Source of the DNA: Diabrotica undecimpunctata
Taxonomy: Eukaryota; Arthropoda; Insecta; Coleoptera; Chrysomelidae
Assembly (NCBI RefSeq): GCF_040954645.1
Contig: NC_092811.1
Coordinates: 121,851,411-121,915,410, forward strand
Reading direction: 5' to 3'
Length of the DNA stretch: 64,000 nt
In this document: one piece after another, positions 11,490 through 21,505 of the stretch
How positions within the stretch are numbered: position 1 is the stretch's first letter
Layout: the number at the start of each line of letters is the position of its first letter
Program-made: the position numbers and the translations under genes
The notes under the pieces: model-generated
What the model saw: the letters and a program-made list of their open reading frames with translations, nothing else
Told to the model about the DNA's origin: nothing
Database searches by the model: none

Positions 11490-11531
<42 letters not shown>
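11490..11531. repeat. (TA)n microsatellite
   Basis: An uninterrupted TA run of about 42 bp lies between the two hammerhead-like motifs, in the 3' untranslated part of the DDE transposon. Confidence 0.95.
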
Positions 11532-11533
<2 letters not shown>

Positions 11534-11827
11534 TTCGGTATCGCGTCGATTGAAATAAATCAGTGCTTTGTTTATTTTCATTCGAGAACCATCTCTAAAT
11601 GAAGCCAAATGTTCGTTTAAATTTTTTTTAATCTTCGTATCTATGAATATGAACATCATTTTTTGCAGAGTTTGTGTTTTTTGTTTTTTTTTGTTAAGTT
11701 AGTTTTAAATAATGAGTAAAGTTTACAGTAGATATATAATAACATCGATAATATACTACATATTAGTTGTAAGTTATGAACTATTAACATCTGTATTTCT
11801 TATAAACTCTATGTCATCTGTTTATAT

Positions 11828-11879
11828 TTTAGAGAACTGATGAAGCTTTAGATATATAAAGCGAAACGTCTTCGATAAA
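11828..11879 (+). ncRNA. Hammerhead-ribozyme-like motif (HHR-2)
   Basis: The core is CTGATGA (11837-11843), stem II GCTTTA/TAAAGC (11845-11850 with 11857-11862, loop GATATA), GAAA (11863-11866), C, then GTC (11868-11870). Stem I is good: TTTA-GA-GAA (11828-11836) pairs with TTC-GA-TAAA (11871-11879), giving seven pairs around a tandem G-A mismatch. Stem III is the palindrome ACGT, the arrangement expected for cleavage as a dimer. One extra A again sits before stem II. The predicted cut is after C11870. The motif is in the same orientation as HHR-1. Confidence 0.68.
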
Positions 11880-11999
11880 CTTATAAAGTAGTTGACTTCT
11901 TTTTTTATTTGCCAACCTGAATGACCGATTAAACCTCTGAATTCACTAGTTGAATACTTTACTTTAGATATATATATATATATATAACGTATAGTGAAT

Positions 12000-12150
12000 A
12001 AATGAATGGACACTAAATAGAAAAAAGACTGGAATAACCACATAAGCCGAATGGGGGAGGCACGTGTGGTCAAAATAGCAAGAGATAAATCATTAATCGG
12101 TAAAAAAAGTATCGGCCGACCGCGCAAAAGATGGAGTAACAACCCTGTAA
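12000..12150 (+). pseudogene. LINE family C 3'-end fragment inside the DDE transposon
   Basis: The plus strand reads DWNNHISRMGEARVVKIARD then GRPRKRWSN, matching the C-terminal end of the family-C copies at 15000-15140 and 55741-55810. Only about 45 codons remain. It lies within the transposon boundaries, so it was either captured or inserted later. 12150-12620 is AT-rich and holds two CACCCTGTATA-type strings but no gene. Confidence 0.6.
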
Positions 12151-12655
12151 TTGGGATACCCTGTATATTTCAAAATAATTTTAAAATGTAACTTTTATCA
12201 ACTTACAAACTAGTAATTTAATTTTTTTACTCTTTAGTGGTGATTCACCCTGTATACAAGGAAAAATTTTTATGTATGTAATTGTTGTTATTACTTACAT
12301 GAAAATAAAATTAAAGCTGCACTTGTTTTTTTTAGTTATATCTTATTTAAAGCGTTAATCAATATGTAATGTTAAACAATAGTAAAATATAACTATTTTT
12401 ATTAGACCTATAATAAATGCATACCTATATCTGTCTATTAAAGAAACAGGTATTGATAATGCATTATTTTGTATTCAACTATACATATCATTTTATTAGT
12501 GAAATTAATTAACTACAAGTACACAGTGCTGAATACGGCTCTGATTAGAATGAATCATATATCGACAATCTAATAAACCGCATGCCTAAGAGTTTTGGCA
12601 ACACTGATCTCCATAAGCCTAATGTTATTTTCTTAACGTGGAACGCTGTATAGTA

Positions 12656-13169
12656 ATTGTAGTAATTCACCTGGTATTGAATCAATGCCTGGGGACTTAT
12701 TTCTCTTTAGCGATTTAATTGCATCTTTGACTTTAGTGAGTAGGTTCTCTAGGGTAGTCAGGGGGCCACTGGTTTTCTGCTGGTACCTCGTTATTTTTAT
12801 ATAGCTCACCACAGTAGTTTCGCCATGTTTCCAATATTTCGTCAATATCGGTCTTTAGATTACCTTCCTTATCTATTACAGACCACGTTTGAGATTTAAA
12901 TTCTCTGGTAAGAAGTTTGATCTTCTGAAATAAATCCTTCGGTTCATTTCGACAGCCATGTCCCTCTATCTCTCTGCATATTTGAGAGATGTAATCAGCT
13001 TTGTCTTTGCGGCACTGTTTTCTGATTTCTCTCGATAACGTTCTGTATTCATCGTTTGTTTCGTATCTAGTTTTATGTTCTTTTTTTCGTTGAATCACAG
13101 TCCACGTATTATCGGATATCCACGGCTACAGCCCGTAGAAACCGCTGCCTCACAGTCTTTTGTAGCCTC
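12656..13169 (-). pseudogene. LINE family B, middle segment (endonuclease-RT linker)
   Basis: Minus-strand frames 13098-12733 and 12845-12633 give WTVIQRKKEHKTRYETNDEY, KNNEVPAENQWP and then KSPGIDSIPGELLQL. This is the linker that precedes the RT in family B (compare the copy at 20600-20100). Joining its 3' edge to 9092 across the TA target site brings linker and RT back next to each other, with a one-base frame change. That supports a single LINE copy cut by the DDE transposon. Its 5' edge at 13170 is the target duplication of the plus-strand family-C insertion. Confidence 0.82.
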
Positions 13170-13369
13170 GATTACCTTATCTATCCTAGTCCGAGGCTCG
13201 TCACCGGTTCTTTGAGCTTTTTTTATTTTTATATATGGCAGGCTGCTAACCTAACCCTACAACCCTCCTCCTTTATCCGGGCTTGGGACCGGCAACATCA
13301 CCCACCAAGCTACTCGATCCGCCTAGTGGGCAATGCAGGCGGAGTTAAAAATGTCACCAAAAAAAGAAA

Positions 13370-14212
13370 GCTTTCCTAAAATATAAGTCAGAAAACACGA
13401 ATGAATCATATGAAGAATATAAAAGAATAAGAACTAAAACTCATCAAATGGTAAAAACAACAAAAACAGACTACTGGGAAAGATTCACAAAAAGACTAGA
13501 GATGAATTTCTATGGACAACAGAAACAAGTATGGCGCTTCATAAGACAACAAAGAAGCGAAATGAAAGAACTAGTTGAAATAGAACACATACAAGAGGAT
13601 ACATGGGTGGCCTTCCTGACAAAAATGTTTAAAAAACAAAACGAAGAATCTTTACCAGAAACGCCAAATATAATAACTGAGGAAAAGACCGAAATCTCCC
13701 AAAACGATGTGAAAGAAGGAATAAACAAATATAAAAACAGAAAGTCACCAGGAGAAGATCAAATACCAAATGAACTCTTAAAATATGGAGGTGATCACCT
13801 TGTACAACAACTGCAACTTCTTATTAATAAAGTAATCACCACGAACAGAATACCAGATGAATGGAGGAGAGCGATCATGGTGATGTTCTTCAAAAAAGGA
13901 GATAAGAAAGACCCCAATAATTATCGAGCAATAAATCTATTAAATACAACACTCAAATTGACAACAAGAATAATAGCGACAAAAATAAACGCTAAATCTC
14001 TGCAAGAGGAACAGCAAGGATTTCGGACAGGAAGATTATGCACGGATGCAGTTTTTGTAATAAGACAAATAAAAGAAAAGTCGCTGGAATACAACAAACC
14101 AGCATATATGTGTGATAGATTTGAAGAAAGCGTTTGATAGAGTGAGAATTAGGGACGCGATACATTTATTATATCAAAAAGGAATATCACTGGATTTAGT
14201 AAAAACCATTGA

Positions 14213-14282
<70 letters not shown>

Positions 14283-15150
14283 ACATAGCTATGGTAAGTT
14301 GTAAAGGAAAACTATCGCAACCTATCAAATATGAAACTGGCATTAGACAAGGAGATTCGCTGAGCCCATTAATATTTAATCTGATAATGGATGAAATCAT
14401 AAAGAAAGTTAAAAAAAGAAGAGGATATAGAATGGGAGAAAAGGAAATAAGGATAATATGCTACGCCGACGACGCCATAATAACAGCCGAAAATGAAGAT
14501 GACCTACAAAGATTAATTAAAGAATTCGAATATACGGCGCTCATATACAACATGGAGATCTCAACAGAGAAGAGCGATAGTGATATCAGCGGAACCGAGA
14601 AGATGTAAACTAGTCGTAAATAACAAAATAATAGAACAAGTGATGGAAACTGAATACTTGGAAATAAAACTGTCAAGTTGCGGAAAAGTGGAAGAAGAAG
14701 TACAAAAACAAGTGAACATGGCAAACAGAGCAGCAGGATGTCTCAACAACACAGTCTGGAGAAACAAATACCTCACAACGGAAACGAAAACCGGGATATA
14801 TAAATCAACAATAAGACCGATAATCACGTACACAGCGGAAACAAGAGCAGATACGACGAAAACACAAAGACTACTGGAAACAACAGAAATGAAAGTCTTA
14901 CGAAAAATAACAAACCAAACTCTAAGAGACAGAGTAAGAAGTGAGGAAATACGAGCGAGATGTGGTATAGAGGAAATAAAAGCGTGCACCAAAAGAAGAA
15001 AAGTGGAATGGAATCAACAGATCGAAAGAATGACAGAAAATAGAATAGTACGAATAGCAAGATGTCGCTATTCTGACATATAGATGTCTGACAAATCGCC
15101 AAATGGAAGAATTTCATTGGGACGACCGAGGAAAAGATGGTCAGACAACG
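13370..15150 (+). pseudogene. LINE family C reverse transcriptase with AT-repeat expansion
   Basis: Frame 13448-14137 has WERFTKRLEMNFYGQQKQVW, the linker KSPGEDQIPNELLKYGG, NNYRAINLLNTTLK and QQGFRTGRLCTDAVF. A short indel then moves the frame just before the DLKKAFDRVR palm motif. After IENIY the frame runs into an (AT)n tract (14215-14277) and resumes as GIRQGDSLSPLIFNLIMDEI, then CYADDAIITAE, the catalytic box (14291-14608). Frame 14580-15083 holds the thumb and C-terminus, ending near SLGRPRKRWSDN at about 15120. At least three frame breaks mean it is not functional. Confidence 0.85.
14215..14277. repeat. (AT)n microsatellite inside the RT coding region
   Basis: About 31 AT dinucleotides sit exactly where the RT encodes its conserved IENIY stretch, whose own codons (AATATATAT) probably seeded the expansion. 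The related copy at 56690-57000 has IENIYQNNTIKVKVE with no repeat at this point. Confidence 0.95.
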
Positions 15151-15231
15151 TCAATTGAGGCTAAAAACCGAAATAAAACAGGCATTTTGCCTATTTATAA
15201 AGTAGGAAGAGGAAGAAGAAGATTACCTTAT

Positions 15232-15960
15232 ATTTGAGATAGATTCAAGTACCTTAGGGTCACTATCTACTTGGTCTAAAGAAACAGCTTCCTCTACGTT
15301 TTGTTGGAAGTAATTGATTTTTGATTGATTTAGAGACATGACTTTTATTAGGGGTCTTCTTTTGGGAACTTTAAAACGAAGTCGAACGTTCAATATCATG
15401 AGTTAATGATCGCTTCCACACTCTGCGCCAGGATATGTTTTACAGTTGATGGCATACGACTTCCATCTTTATCTTAATAAGATGTAGTTTATTTGATTTC
15501 TTGTTCGTCCATCTGGGCTGCGCCATGTATATAATCTCCGTGGATGGTGTTGATAGAACTTGTTTGTAATTGTAAGATGTTGTTCTTCATGGAACTCCAC
15601 TAAACGGTCGCCATTCTCATTTCTCTGTCGCAGACCATTTTTTCCCAGCACTTCTTTAATATTCTCATTAGATGACCCTACTTTGGCGTCAAAGTTTTCT
15701 AAAATTATGATTAGTTCACGATTCGGAATAGCGCTAACAGTTTCTTCTCGACGACCATATAATCTGTTGATGCCTTCTTCTTGTAGAGCTATTGTAGGAG
15801 GGTATATCTGGACAAGGTGTAGGGTATTGGTGGATATTCTTATTTTAATGGATATTATCCTGTCATCGACAGTATACGCAGCCATTCAGTTTAGAGGGTA
15901 CAATTATTACGAGTCCATTTTTACTTGTGTTTTCTGGTAATCGACCAAAGCAAAAGATAA
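15232..15960 (-). pseudogene. LINE family B endonuclease (5' part of the split copy)
   Basis: Minus frame 15885-15469 (138 codons) shows an APE-type endonuclease C-terminal half: LIIILENFDAKVG (the usual GDFNAKVG with D-N changes), GQRNENGDRLVEF-type text, RRLYTWRSPDGRTRNQINYI. The segment continues toward 15232 with VEEAVSLDQVDSDPKVLESI, the start of the linker. It lines up as the upstream portion of the copy continued at 13169-12656 and 9092-7690. The altered catalytic-loop asparagine/aspartate positions and frame changes show decay. Confidence 0.8.
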
Positions 15961-16130
15961 CAGTTCGGTAGAGGTGAAAAGAGCCTTTCACTAAACCAAA
16001 TCAAATAATGAAAATTCAATACTTTTATATTTCCATCGGAAAAACCAAAATTTATTTTTTTAATTAAGGATTTAATAAAACAACAAATTATTTTAAAAGT
16101 ATATTAATATCGTCATATTTTCTGGAATTT

Positions 16131-16324
16131 TTATGGACAATCTTCAGGAAGTATACTTTTTCCACTCTTTGTATCCCTTATATATCCAGCATTATATAAA
16201 GATTCTGTCATACATAGAGTACTACACCAGATTTTATGACAGGTTGGAGGATGTCTCATTTGAGAGGTGAGAACATCGCAACAAGGTTTGCATCCTTCAT
16301 GTTCATGTGAAGGCGTAGACGCTC
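16131..16324 (-). CDS. Candidate terminal exon of a small cysteine-rich host protein
   Basis: On the minus strand a pyrimidine-rich tract ending TTTATAG precedes position 16324, a good 3' splice site. From there a phase-1 frame is open for about 64 codons to a stop at 16131. The peptide is cysteine-rich (seven Cys; GCKPCCDVL, PPTCHKIWCSTLC, ILPEDCP at the end) and unlike any of the mobile-element proteins here. AATAAA on the minus strand lies near 16050. Seven cysteines in a short chain suggest a secreted disulfide-bonded domain. I do not recognise the family. Upstream exons should lie to the right; I could not place them with confidence. Confidence 0.45.
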
Positions 16325-17420
16325 CTATAAATGGAGAAATAAAAATGAAATCAGAACGCACAGAGCACAAGGAGCAATGTTGTACAATGTATTTTTATTT
16401 AATTGTTCCCATTCGCCTGGTCTTTTAGTTTGATGTTCCGCAAATTGCCAATCTGTTACGAGGCATTGTGTGGTCGGGATATCTATCCCCTTGAAAGTGC
16501 CTTATTTTCTGTAAGAGTTTTCCATTTCGATGAAGATAGAAATAAACGAAGAGAAAAGCATGCCATTAATAATAAATATTACAAACAAAACAATCAAAAG
16601 CAAACAGACAAATTGGATATAGTAGAAATATAAGATTATATATAGATAAGACGAAGAAGACTTTTATAATAGGCGTAGAAAGTTAAATCTGAAAGAGCTG
16701 AGTAGACGATTTGTATCTACAAACACACGGATTATTATATCAAAGATTAAACGAACATTCAATACTATTTTAATAACACAGAAAGACCAAAAACGATATA
16801 CTGGTTGCCTACTTCTGTAAAAGTTAAAGACTAAAACACTTCTGTTTTAAGAATTATTAATTCTATATTTTTATTTACCTTTATTGTGTTTTTATTTTCG
16901 TAACAAAATATAAAAAACACAATTAATCTGTTATTATAGTTTGTATATTTGCATGCCTAAGAATTCTGGCGCCATCTATCTTCCGTGCAAATATTTTATG
17001 AATACATTATCGTACTACCCATTCGCTTAAATTGGTCTAAATAATATAAAAATGCATCTGCAAAAAAGCTATAAAAATACAAGTTAACACTGGATAACAA
17101 TTGAAGATCAATAGCAATCGTTATTCGGAAATTCACCTCGGCACCGATAGACCAAGCAAATAGGCATTCGATCGTCCCGCTATTATAGCTCGGTATTGTT
17201 CGTATTGTTACAGGTTTCTTTTCGCGATTTGCACCGGCATTTTGGTTATTTTAGTTTAAATTTGAAAATTAACCCGGTTATTTTAATTGTAAATTATTGT
17301 AGTACGTACACATAGTAAAAAGGCAATAATAGGCGGTTGTTTCTTAATTATTATGCTAAATGTAATAAATGAGTGAATTTTGTTGTTATATGGGTCGAAA
17401 AGTACAATAAGTGAAGTGAA
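16325..17420. other. Intergenic or intronic region, no recognised gene
   Basis: There is no clear coding frame. A minus-strand segment at about 16420-16500, preceded by a CTTACAG acceptor-like string, is open and could be a further exon, but there is no convincing donor. GCATGCCTAAGA at about 16951 recurs near 12582 inside the DDE transposon, so a small related fragment may lie here. 17140-17400 is less AT-rich with several CG dinucleotides and could hold the promoter and 5' UTR of the exon at 17421. Confidence 0.4.
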
Positions 17421-17475
17421 ATGGCGTTAACAATACCGGCTTTCCATATTCATATCTACTCTGATTTTCCAAAAG
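17421..17475 (+). CDS. Candidate first coding exon of a host gene
   Basis: The ATG at 17421 opens a frame reading MALTIPAFHIHIYSDFPK and then meets AAAAG|GTAAGTG at 17475/17476, a near-ideal 5' splice donor. The upstream 250 bp is relatively rich in CG and non-repetitive, as expected for a 5' UTR. No transposable-element similarity is visible. The next exon is not recognisable in the window: 17476-18640 is AT-rich, and a family-B LINE then occupies 18640-21190. I cannot name the protein from 18 residues. Confidence 0.4.
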
Positions 17476-18639
17476 GTAAGTGATTGAAACATTTGATTTT
17501 AGGGAACATTTTAACATTACATTATATATTTCTGGTGATTATTTTCTTATTCATACTATTTATTGTTGAGAACGTTGATAAATACTTGATTTAGCTTAAT
17601 AAAATAATCACTTTGCGTTCTTATAGTGCATTTTTATTGAAATACTTTTGTATTTTTATTAAACATTGCAAATATTAGTTTTTTATAACATAGTAGCAAA
17701 TAATATAGATGCATATTCTCTATGATTTGTTGAAGAACAAATAATCAACACATGATCTTTACATTTCTTTTTTCTACTTTTTTGTGGATAGAGGTTATAT
17801 ACGCCAAGCTCCGACAGAGTTATAAATCATTAAGTATATAAATCATATCAAGGGTGTATCATAAAATTCTCAAAATTTAAAATAAATGTTTTAAACGCAC
17901 CAAAGATTGATTTTAAATTCTGATAATTTTGTGATACTCCCTGAATATGTTTTAAATACCTCGTAATATTTTTTTGAACTAGGTATGGATAATTCTGTAT
18001 TATTGATAAGATTTGAAATTCACATTCAGCTCAAGTCCACTAAAACAATTCACCAAGACATCCTGAAAATTGGTATAATGAATTCCAGATATGTACAGAA
18101 TGTGTATGGAAGAGAAAGTTTTCCATTTTAGCCAAAGAAAGTGGCTGTACAGTTGAAAGGATTTAATTCAAAAATCAAAGTGGTGACCATTTTGAAGATG
18201 AATTGCTAAATATATATTATTAAACTTGCTTAACTTGAAGATGTTTGAGAGCCCTATCAAATATTTTTGTGTTATGGGAAAACCTCAGAAGTATCATTAA
18301 TATACATATAAACTTTTTTCATTTTTTATTAAATTTTTCTTTGCATAATTTAATTTTTAAATCTAATAAATCTATTCCTTTTTAGTGCATGTCTTCTTCC
18401 AGTTCCATTTCTCTAACATGTTTCTGTTGTGCCCTTTTTCCCTTTTTTCTATATGAAGCTGTTGGCCTGCTACTAGTTTTGATCTTTCTTCAAAAAGGCT
18501 CATCACTTCTTTATTATTCATAGTTTTCTTCCTAAATTGACTAACCTTCCTTAAAAATGCAGGATTACATATCCTACGGATAAAATCTGTAAATATGATT
18601 TTTTATTTAGAATAAAATCATAGTTGTTTGTGTATCTTC
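17476..18639. other. AT-rich non-coding stretch, possibly intron
   Basis: There is no protein-like frame. If the exon ending at 17475 is real, this is the start of its first intron, and the LINE at 18640-21190 lies in that intron in antisense orientation. Confidence 0.4.
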
Positions 18640-21190
18640 TTAGTCGTTAACCTGATGCAGGTATCGTGATATCATGAAGCTATTAGCTAAATTTCCCAAT
18701 GTTCCTCCACGTTTTTCTATCTTCTGCCATTCTAGCACATTCTGACAATGGAGCGCCAATGGTAGCAACAATATGGACAATATATTTTGCCTTCTACTTT
18801 TCCCTGAATGGTAAGTTTTTCAAGACCATTTCTTCGAAGCACATGTCCAAAATAGCTTATTATTTGTTCTGATATTTGTGTTCTTAGTCTTTTCTTCATG
18901 TTTAGCTGGTCCAGTATGGATTCATTTGTTCTTCGGGCCACCCATGGTATTCTCAGCATTCGTCTCCAGCAGTACATCTCAAATACATCTATGTTCTTTT
19001 TGTCTTTCTCAGTAAGGGTCCAGCATTCCGATGCATAAGTAAAAACTGGAAAAACTAGACTTCTTACTAGTCTCATTTTTGTATCGGTAGTTATTTCATG
19101 GCTTTTCCAAATTTTTGTTAATTTTGCCATAGCGCTTTTTGCGATTGCTGACTGCCGCTTTATTTCTTCAGTACAGCCTCCTTTGTTGGTTATTAATGAG
19201 CCCAGATACACAAATTTATCTACAACAGCGATATTGTTTATCATGACCAGATGATTTTGATTGTTGTTAGCTCTGTCAATTATCATGATTCTCGTTTTAT
19301 CTCTATTTATTTTAAGGCCCATCGTTAAGCTTACGTCTTCTATCCGTTGTAGCAGGTGAATCAATTCAGCTTCAGAACTAGCGAGGATAGTAGTATCATC
19401 TGCATACCTCAAGTTGCAAATCTTCTTTCCGCCAATGATGATGCCACCGTTCCAATCCTCAGTAGCTTTCCGCATTATCCATTCACCATAGATGTTAAAT
19501 AGAATTGGGCTTAGTATGCAGCCTTGTCTCACGCCCTTTGTGACCCTGAAACTATCGGTTAGTTCGCCATTTATTCTAACTCTGGCATAATTGTTATTGT
19601 ACAGGCTTTTAATTAGCAGTATCAGATGATTGGAGACTCCCATTTCAGACAAAACCTGCCACATTTTACTCCAGTTGACCAAATCGAAAGCTTTACTATA
19701 ATCTATGAAGCATAAATATGTTGTGATGTTGAATTCTCTGGATTTTTCTACAATCTGCCGTACGTTTAAAATTTGTTCTCTAGTACCACGTCCGGGGACG
19801 AAACCTACTTGTTCCTCCGCAATGTTAGGTAGTAAAAAGGGCTTTATCCTCTCGAGAATTATGTGTAAGAGTATCTTACTGCAATGCGCAATTAGAGCAA
19901 TTGTGCGATAGTTGCTACATAAATCTTTCGCTCCCTTTTTATGTATGGGAATATATAGTGATTGTGTCCAGTCCTCAGACCATTTACCTGTCTCCCACAC
20001 TCTTTGACAAATTTGATGTATTATATCCACTCCAACGTCATCTAGGGCCCAAATCATTTCAATAGGTATGTTATCTGGGCCGGCAGCTTTCTGACTTTTT
20101 TGCCTCATAATTGCTGCTTCAACTTCACTTTTGAGTACGTCAGGTTCCGTCACAAAACTGGCATCTTCTTGTTGTGATGGGGCGTCTGTGCTTTCCTCCA
20201 TCATCAGTCGTCCACAGTATTCTTTCCATCTGTGTAAAATATCTTTTTAGAAGTGAGTAGAGTTCCGTTATCATCTTTGATAGCAAGGTAGTTTGGTGTA
20301 AAGGAACCTGTTATCTGCTTTATTTTTTTAAACATGTCTCTGGTCTCAGTTTTGGTTTTATACCCTTCTATTTCCATGCAGATTTTGTTCAAGTGTGTGT
20401 TCTTGTCCTTTTTGCAGAGTCGTTTTATTTGACCGTTCAGCGCTTTATAGGCCTCTTTATCACTTTCACTGTTCAGTCCTGTGGCTTTTAAGCACTTCCT
20501 CTCCTGTATTTTAGTCCACGTGGAGTCTGTTATCCATTGTTTCCTTCTTTCTTCTCTATCACTCTTAATGTTTTTCGCAGCATTATGCAATATGGATTTT
20601 GTTTTTGTCCATATGCTATTTGAGGACTCTTCTGGATTTAATGATTGTTTGAGGTCACATAACTTTTGCATTGCGGCTTTTTTGTACGGATCGTTATATC
20701 TTAGATACCATTTAGTTGTTGTATTTCCTGTTTTTGGACTGTATCTTAACTTCATGCGGAATTCAGCTGATAAAAATTGATGGTCGCTATTACAATCTTT
20801 TCCTGGATAGGTCTTAACATCCTTAACAGCGCTCCTCCACCGGGTTTTTACCAGTATAAAATCTATCTGATTTCTGTATCTATTTCCTGGTGATATCCAA
20901 GTGTATAGTCGTCTTAGGTGATGTTGAAAGCCTGTATTAGTAACAAACAGGTTGTTGTCTATACAAAAGTGTAGCAAGCGTTCTCCTCTGTCATTTCTTT
21001 GGCCAAGTCCATATAATCCGACGGTCTCTCGCAAGTAATGATCTTCTGTAGTTACACCAATTTTAGCGTTGAAATCGCCTACGACTGCTGTGATTTCTCT
21101 ATTTGGAAACTTCCTAAGCGTCTGCTCCAACGTACTATAAAATGTTTCGATCTCTTCAATCTCTTCTTGTTTGTGTATAACAAATATTAA
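18640..21190 (-). pseudogene. LINE family B, the most complete copy (partial endonuclease plus RT)
   Basis: Frame 21130-20204 (with readable sequence from about 21185) holds the C-terminal two thirds of the APE-type endonuclease: AVVGDFNAKIG, LGQRNDRGERLLHF, RRLYTWISPGNRYRNQIDFI, NSDHQFL. A linker with KQWITDSTWTKIQERK and DMFKKIKQITG follows. One frameshift at about 20230 leads to frame 20204-18732 (490 codons): QKAAGPDNIPIEMIWAL, NYRTIALIAHCSKI, EQVGFVPGRGTREQI, DYSKAFDLV, GVRQGCILSPILFNIYGEW, the YADDTTILA catalytic box, YASECWTLTEK and YFGHVLRRNG. The start of the endonuclease is missing and the 3' end is degraded past 18790. Confidence 0.9.
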
Positions 21191-21377
21191 AATTAGCTTT
21201 TATTCCTGTTATTCTGATTCTTCATTTACCATTTAAATTATATACTATTTAAAAATTATTGTATTTTTATATATTTAGTTTAGTTCTACCCTACCCTACT
21301 ATTCAATGTAGCAAATTGTAATAAACTTTGATCAAATGAAAAGGCGGATATCGAGCACAGTTTATTAATCAAATTTT

Positions 21378-21415
21378 GCCCAAGTACTTTCGCTTCCTGG
21401 AGCATCTTCAGGGGC
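21378..21415 (-). ncRNA. Hammerhead-ribozyme-like motif (HHR-3)
   Basis: On the minus strand the order is GCCC, CUGAAGA (complement of 21105-21111 plus 300, i.e. 21405-21411), a U, stem II GCU/AGC with loop CCAGGA, GAAA (21391-21388), then GUAC with UU and GGGC (21381-21378). Stem I pairs GCCC with GGGC, four GC pairs. Stem III would be the palindrome AGUACU, again fitting a dimer, with CUU as cleavage triplet. Stem II is short (three pairs), so this is the weakest of the three. It lies between a LINE and the piggyBac remnant. Confidence 0.5.
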
Positions 21416-21505
21416 ATCTGAAATAAGACAAGAAACGTTTTTTTATAACTGAAGAAAATTAATTAACTTCGACAAAAACTCGAAGTTGAAGGTTAATAAA
21501 AGTTT

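Larger units (their letters stand above)
9093..12653 (+). mobile_element. Complete IS630/Tc1/mariner-superfamily DNA transposon with 82-residue D-E spacing
   Basis: The ends are imperfect inverted repeats. The left end (9093-9126) and right end (12621-12653, reverse complement) share GCGTT, one mismatch, then CACGTTAAGAAAATAACATT. Both ends are flanked by TA (9091-9092 and 12654-12655), the target site of this superfamily. The flanking DNA on both sides is the same minus-strand family-B LINE, which the element split. The transposase gene occupies 9856-11240. Upstream is a 193-bp tandem repeat. Downstream lie two hammerhead-like motifs, a TA microsatellite and a family-C LINE tail, so the 3' part has itself taken up other sequence. 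Confidence 0.88.
13170..15231 (+). mobile_element. LINE family C insertion with 11-bp target-site duplication
   Basis: GATTACCTTAT occurs at 13170-13180 and again at 15221-15231, bracketing a plus-strand non-LTR element. The element ends in a GGAAGAGGAAGAAGAA tail just before the right duplication. The sequence outside both duplications is minus-strand family-B LINE, so this is a clean insertion. The first about 170 bp (13181-13350, including a pyrimidine-rich CCTAACCCTACAACCC stretch) has no recognisable coding. The endonuclease is absent, so the copy is 5'-truncated. Confidence 0.85.

Noticed and set aside
11387..11659. ORFs with (YI)n stretches on both strands
   Set aside because: They are translations of the TA microsatellite.
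16403..16633. Plus-strand 76-codon ORF as a gene
   Set aside because: Its second half is low-complexity lysine and asparagine codons, and a possible minus-strand exon overlaps it; no motif or conserved context.
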